Shown here: positions 33,479-44,840 of the stretch, piece after piece
Position numbering within the stretch: position 1 is the stretch's first letter
How the letters are laid out: each line of letters begins with the position of its first letter
NCBI RefSeq assembly: GCF_001659605.2
Contig: NC_035174.2
Location: 22,208,027-22,272,026, forward strand
Direction of reading: 5' to 3'
Length of the DNA: 64,000 bases
DNA from: Manihot esculenta
Lineage: Eukaryota > Streptophyta > Magnoliopsida > Malpighiales > Euphorbiaceae
The notes under the pieces: generated by a model
What the model saw: the letters and a program-made list of their open reading frames with translations, nothing else
The model's database searches: none
Told to the model about the DNA's origin: nothing
Translations under genes and position numbers: made by a program

Positions 33479-34843
33479 TCTCAAAAATTTATTCTAACTC
33501 AAATCTATTTTTATTGATAAATTTATTTTAATTATATAAAAACACTAAATACTATGAAAAATTATGGCCGAATAATCTTTAAATTAACAAAATTAAAGTA
33601 CAATTCTTTTATGTGTTAAAGTGCAAAATTATATAAATTTATTTTATATATTTGTCCTATTAAAAAATATGAGTATTTTATTTTTACTATATTAAATTTA
33701 TTTTTTTTAACAAAATGTAATTCTTATTAACATTCATCTTTATCACAAACAATTATTATTATTATTATTATTTAAAAAGAAGGGTACATGTGAATGTGTT
33801 GAAAAAGGAGCACCAAAAGTTAAAGAGGAATAATGGGAGCAACATTTAGTATTTGTCTTTATTGGGTGGGTGGAGTTGTGAACTTATTATTTAAATAATT
33901 CAGCTTTAATTAATAATATATAAAAATGTAATGCAAAAGCAAATCATAATGTTTAAACGCGTAAACTTTTTCTCCCTCATAATTAATCAGCTAATATAAA
34001 TTATACTATTTTCATTCCATAAAAATAAATTTTTATTTTTTAAATTATAGACAACTTTATATTTAAAAAATAATTTATTGATTATGAATTATATGAAGTA
34101 TTTTTTTTTTAAAATAGAAATTAGGGATTAGAAGAGTGAAATCTGAAATCTTTCAGATTTATTTAGATGAACTTTCCATCAGACTAAATCTGTGAATACT
34201 AATCATATGAAGTATTTAAAGTCTGAAAATATATTCTATTTATATAACTAAAATATTTTATACTTAATTGAATGATAATCACTAAAAAATAAGATCGAAG
34301 TGAGATATTTTTTTTTCTAATTATATCTCTTCTTGATATATGTATATATTTTTTTTTCAATCATCTTTGAGAAAATAATTTTTCTTTAAATAAAAGAAAA
34401 TATCAAGAAATATGTCTTTTTATTATAGAATATATCGCTTCAAGTAAGACAATGGTTGACATGTACGAGCAATCCACTCTAATTTTTTACATCTTTTAGT
34501 CACACATAATAAGTCAACTCTTATTTTAAATTATAAAAATTTCATATTTTACAAATAAAGTATGTGGTTTGGCATATTTCAAGAGATCAATTGCTATATA
34601 TTTATTAGGATGATAAAGCATCCTAACCGATGGAGTTTAGAGTAGATGCAGGATGGAGTACTCTAGATTATTTATCGCATACATATCTTTCATAATCTCT
34701 TTTAAATTTTTTTCCATAATTATGTTTTTTATTTCAAAACTAAATATAATTGATTGATTAATGAATACAAATTAATGTGATAGTATTTAATTATATTTCT
34801 TGTCTCACAATTCTCTCAAACTTAATTTAATATATTTTTTAAA
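33479..34843. other. A+T-rich intergenic stretch
   Basis: No gene seen. It contains the second SINE-like relic (34107-34203) and an ATT trinucleotide run near 33752-33768. Confidence 0.6.
34107..34203 (-). repeat. SINE-like relic, copy 2
   Basis: It shares AGTGAAATCTGAAATCTTTCAGATTTATTTAGATGAACTTTCCATCAGACTAAATCTGTGAATAC-type text with copies at 30781 and 57205, preceded by a T run (A tail on the minus strand). Confidence 0.5.
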
Positions 34844-35363
34844 TGAAACAAGACTATTTAGACTCTGTTAGAAGTTTTAACCAATAACAATCAGTTAAAA
34901 TGAAAATTAAAAAATGGAAAGTTAAAAGTCAAAATTTCTTGTACTCCGAGGCTTAGCCTGGTGGAAAGTGCATCCTTGTAGCCTTGTGAGGTCAAAGGTT
35001 CGACTCCCCCCACCCCCTATTTCAAAAAAAAAAAAAAAAGTCAAAATTTCTTATTGAATTCTTGAAAATTGAAAAGTGTTTCAAATAAAAAGAAAATGGA
35101 TATTTATAATAGAAAAAAAATCTTAATACGAAAAATTATGAAAAAATCTAAAAAAATAATTAAAATGCAAATTGACTCCTAGACGATGGAATTTTCACCG
35201 CAAACTTTGTAACAGGCCTATGCCCCTTGTCACACTTTTGAAAGTAGTGCGTCTCAAAATTTCCTTTTCAAAAAGCTATTGTGGGCCTCCAACGGACGTA
35301 GACAGCAGAAGTTAAGTCCGGTCCAAGTCTACTATAAAATCCAAGACTAATTGCTCTGCACCA
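34844..35363 (-). repeat. 3' LTR of the chromovirus (carries a SINE)
   Basis: It equals the other LTR (39607-40012) plus a 112-base insertion made of the SINE and its target duplication. On its right side TTCCCTTTAAC (GTTAAAGGGAA on minus) is the polypurine tract before LTR start TGGTGC. Confidence 0.9.
34941..35039 (+). mobile_element. tRNA-derived SINE, 99 bp, in the chromovirus LTR
   Basis: It starts GTACTCCGAGGCTTAGCCTGG (box A-like GGCTTAGCCTGGTGG) and contains GGTTCGACTCC, a canonical box B of RNA polymerase III promoters. It ends in A16. The target sequence GTCAAAATTTCTT flanks it on both sides (34928-34940 and 35040-35052). The sister LTR at about 39683-39705 has the unoccupied version. 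It is very short, so it is either a minimal SINE or 5'/internally truncated. It does not encode protein and would move using LINE machinery. Confidence 0.9.
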
Positions 35364-36400
35364 TTCCCTTTAACTTGTAAAAAATTCGACTTCGAGTTGT
35401 CATCAGCAGGGTAATATTGAAATAGATCTGTCACATTAAATGTCTTGAAAATTTTCATATAACTTGAGAGTTCAAGAATATAGGTATTGTCATTAATCTT
35501 TTGAATAATCCGAAATGGACCAATATTCTTTGGGTTAAGCTTTTTTTGCCTTGCACAAATACACCATAACTTGATCACTGACATTGAAGGACTTGAAACG
35601 CCTATATTTATTAGATGCAGCTTTATACTTGTCATTAGTTTCTGTAAGATATTGTTATACATGTTTGAAAACGTCCACATGTTGATTTGCCAAATTGTTT
35701 ACTACAATACTGTTATAAAAACCTGTAGGAAGGGCAATAAGGTCAACCGTATGTGTTGGAATTTTCTTGTACACAACTGTAACATCTTTATAGAGCTGTG
35801 GACAGAATTATTGTAAACAAATTCTGCTTGAGCAAGAGCAAGATCCCAAACAGTTTTCTTATCACTACAGATGCAACGCAGAAGATTGCCAAGAGTGCGA
35901 TTCACCATTTCAGTTTGGCCATCCATTTGAGGATGAGCAGCACTACTGTATCGAAGTTCAATCCCAAAACACTTCCATAAAGTCATCCAAAAGTGAGCTA
36001 GAAACTTTACATTTCTGTCAGAAGTAATAGTCTTAGGAATTCCATGTAAATGAACAACCTCCTGGAAAAATAGTTTTGCAATATGTGAAGCATCATTAGT
36101 TTTCTTATAAGAAATGAAATGAGCCATTTTAGAGAATCTGTCAACGACAACAAAAATAGAATCAGATCCACGTTGAGTACGTGGAAGACCAAGAACAAAA
36201 TCCACAGTCAAGTCCTCCTAAGGGTATTCTGGAATAGGTAATGGAGTATATAAGCCCATTTTTGGGCACGACCCTTTTGAGTTTGACAAACTGGGCACTT
36301 CTGTACCATCCGACCTATATTCTTTTCCAATTGTGGCCAATAAAAATGCTCCTCTAAACCAACAATAGTCTTGGTATGCCCCGAATGACCACTCAAACCT
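35312..36400 (-). pseudogene. Chromovirus integrase
   Basis: 36396-36208: HHCC zinc-binding end (SGHSGHTKTIVGLEEHFYWP, CPVCQTQKGRAQ). 36211-35702: DDE core with TVDFVLGLP (Asp), [16 protein letters not shown] (Asp) and [13 protein letters not shown] (Glu), then [12 protein letters not shown]. 35680-35312: C-terminal part with NPKNIGPFRIIQKINDNTYI (GPF/Y module) and a tail that runs about 50 bases into the 3' LTR. A frameshift near 36210 and one near 35700 separate the parts. Trp appears in place of Asp/Gly at some conserved spots, in keeping with decay. Confidence 0.87.
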
Positions 36401-38600
36401 CTACCATGGACCTATCGAATCAATTTTTCTTGCAGAGATGAACGAGGAGTGCATAACCTGTTCTCCTTAAAAAGAAATCCATCATGTATCAAGAACCTAT
36501 CAGCAGGCTGACAATCCTGGACCTGCGCCATATATTAGCAAAATCAGCATCTGCAGCATATAAATCTACCCACAACCTCCTGACTAACTATAATCAACAA
36601 AGCAGTCCTCTTGCTCAAAGCGTCTGCTACCTTATTACTATGACCAGCCTTATATTTTACGACATAATGAAAAGGTCCAAAATAAACTGCTCATCGAGCA
36701 TGCATCTTATTCACATGATTTTAAGTCTTAAAGTGAATCAAAGATTGATGATTGGTGTGAATAATGAACTCCCGCCCTATCAGATACTATTCCCAAGTTT
36801 TAAAGGCCCGGAACACTGTATATAATTCCTGCTCATAAGTAGACTAATTCTTCCTAGCATCATTCAATTTCTCACTAAAGAAGACAATAGGCCTATTAGA
36901 CTGCTATAACATACTGCCAATCCCAACTCCACAAGTATCACATTCAACCTCAAATAGTTTATCAATATCATGTAGAGCAAGAATAGGGGCAGAAGTAACC
37001 TTATCTTTAATCTCCTCACAGCTTTTGTTGGCAGAGTCAGTCCAAATAAAATTTTGCCCTCTCTCTTTCTTCAAACAATTTGTGATAGGAGTAATGATGT
37101 TGCTGAAATTTCTGATAAATTGTCGATAGAAAGTAGCAAGTCTATGAAAACTGTGAACTTCTGAAATATTTTTTAGAATGGGCCAGTTTCGTATTGCTTC
37201 TACCTTCTTCTCATCAACATATATCCCTTCTGTACTAAAAACAAATCCAAGAAATAGAATGCGCTACGTCATATGCATTTTTTAAATTAATAACCAGCTC
37301 ATTTTCTTGCAAGGCTGTCATAACTTGACGAAGGCACTGTAAATGTTCTTCTCCGTTGTGACTAAAAATCTAGATGTCATCAAAACAAACAACCATGGAT
37401 TTGCATAAGAAAGGATGCATAACCTGGTTTAAAAGTCGCATGAACCAGCCACTCGTACAAGTCTTCCTTAGTTTTAAAGGCTGTCTTCCATTTATGTCCC
37501 TCCTTAATTCGAACTTGGTGATAACCACTTTTAAGGTCGATCTTATAGAAGACTTTAGACCCTGATAACTAATCCAGCATGTCATCTAGGCGAGGGATAG
37601 GAAATCGATACTGAACTGTAATCCTATTGATGGCTCTGCTATCCACACACATTCTCCAAGTTCCATCTTTCTTTGGAACCAATAAGGCAGAAACTCCGTA
37701 AAGGCTAATGCTCTCCCGAATGTGCCCCTTCTTCAATAACTCTTCAACCTGTTCTTGAAGGATTTTGCTCTCTTTTTGGCCCATCTTATAATGAGGCAGA
37801 TTTGACAATTTGAATTCAGGAATGAGATCAATCTGATGTTGAATATCCTGCAAAGGTGGAAGCTTTGAAGGCTCCTCCACTACCCTAGGAAACTCCTCCA
37901 ACAACTCTTTGACGGGTAGTGGTAAAGATGGTGTATCCTCCACTTCACCTTTTGCCCTTACTAGTAAGACCAGTGTGCCTCCAGATTTCTCAACTCTGCT
38001 TGATAGCTTTTGCACTCTCGTAGAGACAACAACAATAGTTTTTCCTTGCACTTTAGAATGTTTCACAGAATCAGAAGGCAAAATAGTAACCTTCTTCCGA
38101 TTGCATATAAACATGTACAAATTCTCCTTGCCCTTATGCAAAGCATTAACATCAAACTGCCAGATGACCTAACAAAATTCTACAGCAATCCATATCTACA
38201 ACATCACAATTAACAGATTTAATGTAAGATTTACTGATCAAAATAGGCACGCTGAGATTCTATTGACTTCAATTATTGGACCTTTCTTAATCCACCAAAT
38301 TTTGTATGGCGAAGGGTGAGACTGTGTAGGCAACTATAGTTTCTCCACCAATTATTTAGCTATCAGATTCTCACAACTGCAACTATCTATAATTAACCAG
38401 CAAATCGCTTCTCCCACTTGAAACTTCGTCTGGAAAATCTTCCTCCTTTGCGTCTCATCCTCCTACTTCATTGAGCATAAAATTTTCTTCACCACATAGG
38501 TGAACTCCCCATCTTCAGAATCATCAATAGTCCTATCGTCTTCATCCACCTCCTCCTTAGATTCAAACACCTCCTCAACCACATTAACCTGTCAGTGATC
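36400..38600 (-). pseudogene. Chromovirus protease, reverse transcriptase and RNase H
   Basis: 38141-37569 reads VEELLKKGHIRESISLYGVS, LVPKKDGTWRMCVDSRAINR and FPIPRLDDMLD, the RT entrance. After a frame break the region 37585-37370 ends VVCFDDI, the catalytic F/YxDD box. 37360-36400 holds the thumb and RNase H in several frames, with HQSLIHFKT- and ALSRR-like traces. The protease lies at about 38600-38140 and is hard to follow. Heavy with stops, so inactive. Confidence 0.75.
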
Positions 38601-38639
38601 ATTATTAACTCCTCTGCGTTTTGGACATTTGTTTGATCG

Positions 38640-39581
38640 ATGGCCAGGTTACCTGCAGTGATAATATATGTCTTCGGTTGGTTTCTGATAAGGATTTATT
38701 TTGTCTCCTTTGTCTACTGTATTGATGACTATTTTTCCCTTGCTATCTCTTCTTTCTTGCATAGTATTCTGATGATTGCCAGAATTTATAATTCTAGAAG
38801 GTTGTTCACTGTAATTACCTTTATATTGCTGCATTTCTGTCAAACCAAAATTTCTATAATTAAAATTTTGATTAGACTTATGTTGAGACTGCCATCTCAA
38901 TGGCATCTGCTAAAGTGAAAATCGCAACCACTCCCATCATACAGTGAATTTCGTGATTCATTCCCCTCAGATAATGAGCAACCTGTTGGGCTTCGTTCTT
39001 ACAGTTTTCGAACTTCGCCTGCAACCTCAAGAATCCTCTATATATTTATCCACCCTTTGACTCCCTTGAATACAGTCATAATACCGGTTATACAAAATCT
39101 GAGCATGATCACTAGGCAAGAACCGCTATTCAATCATTTGTTTCATCAATAGCCAATTTCATATAGGTTCAAGCCTCCCGTGATAGCATTCATTTTGAAC
39201 AGAATTCTACCATGCTGCTGCGCCACCCTTTAATTTATAAGCCACAATTGGAACCTTTCGATCCTCTTTCATATTCATAACTTTGAAAAACCGTTCAACC
39301 TTCGCTAACCAATCCAGAAAAGATTCTACATCCAACAAACTAGAAAAGTTTTTAAGGTCTATCTTTATCTTGTAACCTTCTTGATAACCCTGTTGGGGAT
39401 TTGCAACCATAGGATTTGCGATCATAGGATTCGTAACCACAGAATTTAAAACTTATTGTGGGTGTTCAACTGCGGCGAGTTGGTTGTTACCCCATTGTAG
39501 GGTTAGCTGTCCGATCATCTTTCTAAATTTTGCCAAGGATGCCTCAATTGTAGCGAGTCGTGCCTCTTGGTTGTCGGCCAT
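38640..39581 (-). pseudogene. Chromovirus gag
   Basis: It starts MADNQEARLATIEASLAKF at 39581, only 25 bases after the 5' LTR. A capsid-like core at 39440-39207 reads VESFLDWLAKVERFFKVMNM and KVPIVAYKLKGGAAAW, typical of chromovirus gag. A zinc knuckle follows near 38660-38610 (YYHCR, stop, PGHRSNKCPKRR) in which the first Cys is Tyr. Stops occur near 39450, 39200 and 38649. Confidence 0.82.
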
Positions 39582-39592
39582 GGATGAACTTT

Positions 39593-39604
39593 GCTCTTAT
39601 ACCA
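39593..39604 (-). promoter_or_regulatory. Primer-binding site (initiator Met tRNA type)
   Basis: The minus strand reads TGGTATAAGAGC two bases inside the LTR end, one base different from the common TGGTATCAGAGC complementary to the 3' end of initiator methionine tRNA. Confidence 0.8.
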
Positions 39605-39606
39605 GC

Positions 39607-40012
39607 TGAAACAAGACTGTTTAGACTCCGTAGGAGTTTAATCAATAACGTTTGATTAAGATGAAATTCAGAAAATGAAAGGCTGAAAACTGAAATTTCT
39701 TATTGAATTCTCAAAATTTGAAAAGTGTCTCAAACAACCAAGAAAATGGCTCTTTGTAATAGAAAAAATTCTAATATGAAAAATTATAAAAAAATTTTAA
39801 AAAATAATTAAAATGTAAAATTGACCCCCTAAACGATAGAATTTTCATCTCGAATTTTGTGACAAGTCTGTGGCCCTTGTCACACTTTTAAAAGTCATGC
39901 ATCTTAAAATTTGCTTTCCGAAAAGCTATTGTGGGCCTCCAACAGACTCGACAGTAGAAGTTAAGTACGGTCCAAATCTACTATAAAATTTAAGGCTAAT
40001 TGCTTTGCACCA
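39607..40012 (-). repeat. 5' LTR of the chromovirus, 406 bp, SINE-free
   Basis: TGAAACAAGACTG...TTGCTTTGCACCA. It is the empty-site partner of the left LTR. Substitutions between the two LTRs are frequent, so insertion is not recent. Confidence 0.9.
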
Positions 40013-40278
40013 CTAAAAATATTCCATCGGATTAAATTGTTTATAATCCTTTGGTAACCATTTTCAAGTAACTAATTGAAGTCACGAGGGTATAAAGTGA
40101 ACATATACAATCTTTAGGATTTTACACAATACTAAGTAGAAATTAAATTTTATTGCACTTATTGGATATTTATTGCATACATGGTGTGAATCACATAGAG
40201 CAATATTATCTCCATTCTTATAGAGTATGTATTTTTATATTAATTAATACTTTATAGATGATATTTTAGATATCTAAT

Positions 40279-40946
40279 TAGGAGTGTAAATATATTGAGC
40301 CAAGCTGATTTTTGAAAAACTTAAGTTTGGTTCGTCAAAAATTTTTTAAACTCAAACTGAAATCGAGCTTTACTCATTTCGAACTCGACTCGAATATTAA
40401 TAAGTTCAAACTTAGTTCATTTAGTAAATGAGCCAAAATAAGCCAAGATTTTATTGACTCTAATCTCAAATAGTTCATGAATAGTTCAATTTATTTATAA
40501 CTATTATAAATTTTAGTTTAAAATTAAATATTTTGGTTAAATAAGTATATATACAACTTCTTCACAAACCTGTAAAAAATGAGTTTTCAAATCTTAATGA
40601 GTCGAATATCTGTAAACTTAAAGAGTATAATCAAACTGAGCGAAGCTGAGTTTTAGAAAACTCAGGCTTGGTTCATGAAAATTTATGTAGGCTTTCTCTT
40701 ATGTACTTGAGCTCAGCCTGTTCACGAGCCTACCAAATGAGTCAGTTCGCAAGCTTGCTCATGAATTTTGAAATGAGTCAAGCTCACGAGCCTTAATGAG
40801 TCAAATATTGTGGAGCTCAAGCAGTAAACAAGCCTAAAAATTGAGTTCAAGTTTGGCTCATTTAGAATAAGTGCCAAGCCCAGTTGAGTTTTTATCGAAC
40901 TAAATTTCAAATAGCTCACGAATAGCTTGATTCATTTACACTCATA
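40279..40946. mobile_element. hAT-like MITE, 668 bp, with 8-bp target duplication
   Basis: Ends TAGGAGTGTAAAT (40279) and ATTTACACTCATA (40946) are inverted repeats of about 12 bp with one mismatch. Perfect flanks TATCTAAT lie at 40271-40278 and 40947-40954. Inside, words such as GAGCTCAAGC, GTTCATGAA and CAAGCCTGAG-like runs recur on both strands, giving a fold-back structure. No coding capacity. Different family from 33000-33470 by end sequence. Confidence 0.82.
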
Positions 40947-41319
40947 TATCTAATGTCTAACTTTGAAGTCACATATCTACTCTAAGTCACATGATCAGAA
41001 CTCTATATGATATTTAAAAAAATTATTTAATTTAATTATGTATGATTAAATTAATTCCATAAGATGATATTAATATTATAAAATTTTAGCTCTCTCTATT
41101 ATCATCCTTGATAATAATAAATTTATAACAATCTTATTTCCATTAGATACTTAAACGATGAAAGTAATTGTCTATGTTAAAAAAATCAATCATTTATTTA
41201 TCCAACATACTTCTTAAATTTTCTTTATGTTCTAAAATATATATATTATTTGCATATGAATTCACAGGTAGAAATAACATTATAATAAATAATGAAATTA
41301 CATGGACATATTTGAAAAG

Positions 41320-42450
41320 AAAAATAATAACGCAAGCACATTAACCTCTATCCCATTAACTGAACATATGTATTGTAAACTATTTTGCAACAAGTTTTCA
41401 TTGTTGTCATGTCATGCATAGATAAGTACTTTATGCACATCTTTTCCTTTGTAACCATGTATTTTGTAAAAATAATATTTATATCAATATGCTTCGACTT
41501 TCCATAGTACTTAGGATCTTTAAGCTTGACAATTACTATTGACCATCATCATTTTTAATAACACTACCATATATATCCAAATATACAATAAACCATTGAT
41601 AATTTCAGCCATACAGCTTGTTTGTACAACTATAAGAAAAAACCACAAATTGAGAATTCACCCAACAACTTTTAGTATCATTAATAAATTACCAATTCAT
41701 AAACTTAGTTTGATTTTATTAATTCCATCTCAGTTTTTGTTATTTTAATCATTAATCTATTTTTCCTAAATAGGAAATGTGAGAGTCTTATTAATATTGT
41801 TCAACTCATTTTCATCTTATGAAATAACTATAAATTCTTTCACTTCAATATAAAAGCGATAATGGTGAATGTACGATTAATTAATTCATTACAATTACGA
41901 TAGACAAATTAATTTATCACTATTAAAGTTATGCTCTCTATGACCAATAGTATCATTTGTATTCACTATAGTCATTTTTCAATTGTCAACAAAAATTAAT
42001 TCATTATCATTTAAAATCTTCCTCTGGAAAATAATCCACTCTAGGTTCCATGGTGTAAGTGGTTTGGTCTTCAGTTTCATATAGAGAAAATTCTTTATCT
42101 ATATCTTTTCTTTTAAGAAATTCATTATCTAATAATATATATCTCGTGATTCAAATTTAGCTATGTTTATTATCTTATTCACCAAGGAATACATGTCCTT
42201 TTGACTATTTATAATATCTTATAAAGATACACTCCCTTTATAGACCTAATTTTTGATATTTATGAGAAGGAAAATAAATAAAAGCAACAAACGTTTTAGG
42301 TTTTAAACACTTAATTCAGGTTTTTTATTAGTCCATAACTTATATGGAGTTAGTAACTAACTTGCAAGGTGCTCGGTTACGTATGAATGTAGTCGATATG
42401 TAATGTGTCACTCTTTTAGGTAATAGGTAGATTTGCTTACATGACCTAAC
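41320..42450 (-). pseudogene. Very old Ty1/copia remnant (integrase end and RNase H)
   Basis: On the minus strand 42420-42040 can be read in broken frames as copia integrase end: TPYKLWTNKKPEL near 42340, FESRDI near 42150, and ETEDQTTYTMEPRVDYFPE-like text near 42080. Farther down, 41520-41440 reads YGKSKHIDI...FTKY, the SKHIDIKYH box of copia RNase H, followed by VTKEKM. The RT between them seems deleted. No frame is longer than a few dozen codons. Confidence 0.6.
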
Positions 42451-43440
42451 CATCTTTAACTAGATTTTATATTTCTTTTTTATCACATGGTTATTGAAAT
42501 TAATTAGATAAATATCATTAATCTTGATAACTCTTAAAACTTTGTTCTAATTGATTCTCAATTAAGTTCATAAACTTAATAAATCAACTCAAAGCTTCAA
42601 TTATGAGAAATCAAATAAACACAATCAAGGTAAGTATAATAATAAATAAATATGATAATGTAAATATCACATTATTTCATATTCACTTTCATCGAGTCAC
42701 ATATATTAGAATAAATTAACTATAATAGAGCTTCGGATCGTATGGTTTTGCCTCGAGAGCCTCTTGCTCATCTAAAATATATTGAACTTTCATATTATTA
42801 TGTAAATGTAAAATAAAAAGAGATATTATAAAAGAGAGGCTAAATTCACGTACGTACAATTTCATAAATAAAAGTTGATTATGTTAACATTGATTTTACA
42901 TTAAATTTAAAGTTAAAAGTTCACAAAATTTCCAATTATCATTTAAGATTGTAATGTGTTATAAAACTGAACATAATTAATTATGTAAATGAGTAATAAT
43001 CTTAAATTACTTAAATTCAAGATTAATTCAATAATAAATATTTAATTATTTAATAAAAATATACATACATATATAAAAATATAGCCTTATTATAAAAAGA
43101 GTTTTATGAAGATCGATATATTGTCAAAATAAAATAAACTTCATACATAAATTCACATAAATCTTTATAAGATTTAATGGGACCAAAATATAGACCAAAA
43201 TATAAATCATAATTAATTTTATGTATTATGCATAACTTTGTCGCTTAGTATCCTTTACTAATAGTCTAATAGGATGATTCTCTATCTTTTTTTTTCTTTT
43301 TTATATAGTTAGCATATTTTTTATAAATTTTTTAACCAATAGCCTACAGGTTACTTACATTATGATATAAATTACCCTTCTTAAATTATATCTTGAATTG
43401 TTAATTGACTTAACAATTCATATAATTCCTTAATAACCAA
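42451..43440. other. A+T-rich stretch, possibly the rest of the old copia relic
   Basis: No frame or family could be recognised. It precedes the CACTA element. Confidence 0.5.
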
Positions 43441-43674
43441 AACCACCACAAAAAAAACGAACTATAAGCGAAGGAAATTATTTCCGTCGGAAAAAAGTTA
43501 GCGACAGATCAGCGACGAATACTTTATTTTTATATTTCCGTCAGATTTGCAACAGATTAGCAACGAATTTTAAAAATATTAGCGACGAAATTTATTCTGT
43601 CGCTAATCCGTAAAAAAATGCGAAGAATATATAAAAAAAAAAAAAACCTAATAATCTCTTTCATCCTCTCTTTT

Positions 43675-43850
43675 GATTTCAGCTGCTGTCTTTCTCTTCT
43701 CTCCTCTCTTCTCCTCTCTTCTCCTCTCCTCGGCGCTAGACCCTTCTCTTTGCCGTCACCGCTATTCTCGCTGCCGCCGCTGCTGTCGCTTGTTGCTGCT
43801 GCTGCCGCTGTTATTATCGCTCGTTGTTGATGCTGTTCGCTGAGATATTC
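43675..43850 (+). other. Pyrimidine-rich and CTG/CCG-rich leader in the CACTA element
   Basis: A TCTTCTCTCCTC run (43690-43730) is followed by a GCTGCCGCCGCTGCTG-like G+C-rich run (43765-43830). It stands out from the A/T-rich surroundings. It could be the 5' leader of the transposase-like gene or a captured piece of host DNA. A 70-codon open frame across it (43618-43830) looks like low complexity, not a protein. Confidence 0.45.
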
Positions 43851-43859
43851 TTAATAGAG

Positions 43860-44830
43860 TTAAGAGAAAATTGTTGCGCAAGCACAAGAAGACAGATATT
43901 GCTTATCTATACAATTTAGGACTGGGTTGGATGGAGGCAGAAATATAGAATGAACTTGTTGTATATTGGAGTATACCAGAGTAGAGAACGAAATCAGAAG
44001 CTAGTAAAGCAAATAGAAATATAGAAAAAGATGGTACTATTACGAAACATTCTGGTGGTTCAATAAAACTGGAGGTTCATGAGAATAGATTGGTATAACT
44101 CTATTATTTCTTACTTTTATTTATACAATTATGATTTTATATAGATAGTTAGAAATTATTCGTGCATCTTGTGTTGTGTGATTATTTCTTTTTTGTAGTC
44201 AAAGAAGTTAAGTAGGCAACCAACTCAGCTTGAACTATTTCGTATAACTCACACAAAAAAAGGGAGTCAAGGTGTTTTCATTGATGGAAAATCATGACGA
44301 GTTGATGTGAGTTATTTTTTACTTATTTAATGTTATCACATTATTTTTCTATTTGTTATGTTATCATTAGTTGTGTATGATTAATGAAATGTCTATTATG
44401 TTTTCTTTTTTTTTTTTACTTAGGGAGCTTATTTGAGTGCCATTGTTAAGAATGTGAATGACAATTGTGAAAGTCAGTCTGCTTTTAATTTGAATAAGTG
44501 GATTAAAATTTCTGAAAGTAATAAAGGGAGGGTTTATGGTTTTGGATTTTCTGATATTGCAAAATCAAGAACTCCAACTACCTCTTTCTCATGCACATTA
44601 GCTCATCCTGGAGGACCTTCTCAAATATGTTTTCTTTAGAGGAGCTTGAACAAATATTAGAGCAAAACCGGATCAAAATGAAAAAAGACATGGAGCAAAT
44701 GTGAGTACAGATAGAAAAGCAAATAAAAGATCAGATGAAATCATTGAAGAACAAAAAAAGATTTTCACCGCATAATACAACTGCAGATTCTACTTCTCTA
44801 TCAGATGGTTCAACAAATTGATTGATTAGT
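43860..44830 (+). pseudogene. Plant Ptta/En/Spm transposase-like (Transposase_24) gene in the CACTA element
   Basis: Three exons can be proposed. Exon A, about 43860-44092, reads YWSIPE..., KSEASKANRN and KHSGGSIKLEVHENRL, and ends at GT (44093). Exon B, 44199-44306, reads RQPTQLELFRITHTKKGSQG and FIDGKS, the family's ELFxxTHTKK box. Exon C starts at 44424 after TTACTTAG and reads AYLSAIVKNVNDNCESQSAF and KGRVYGFGFSD. A later part reads EELEQILEQNRIKMKKDMEQ, a coiled-coil C-terminus. The family binds CACTA ends rather than cutting DNA. Stops in exon A (near 43949) and at 44637 and 44701 suggest decay. Start unknown. Confidence 0.7.
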
Positions 44831-44840
44831 TTTAAATTTT

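Larger units (their letters stand above)
34844..40012 (-). mobile_element. Complete but inactive Ty3/gypsy chromovirus (Reina/CRM-like)
   Basis: LTRs lie at 34844-35363 (with a SINE inside) and 39607-40012; both begin TGAAACAAGACT and end TTGCxxTGCACCA. Flanks TTAAA and CTAAA match at four of five bases. On the minus strand the order is 5' LTR, primer-binding site (39593-39604), gag from 39581, protease, RT, RNase H, integrase, and a coding tail that enters the 3' LTR (stop at 35312). Integrase words ([37 protein letters not shown]) fit Reina/CRM-type chromoviruses. At about 5.06 kb without the SINE it is compact. Stops and frameshifts occur in every domain. Confidence 0.9.

Noticed and set aside
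34941..35015. A functional tRNA gene
   Set aside because: Box A- and box B-like motifs are present but there is no cloverleaf with paired acceptor stem; the A tail and target duplication show a SINE.
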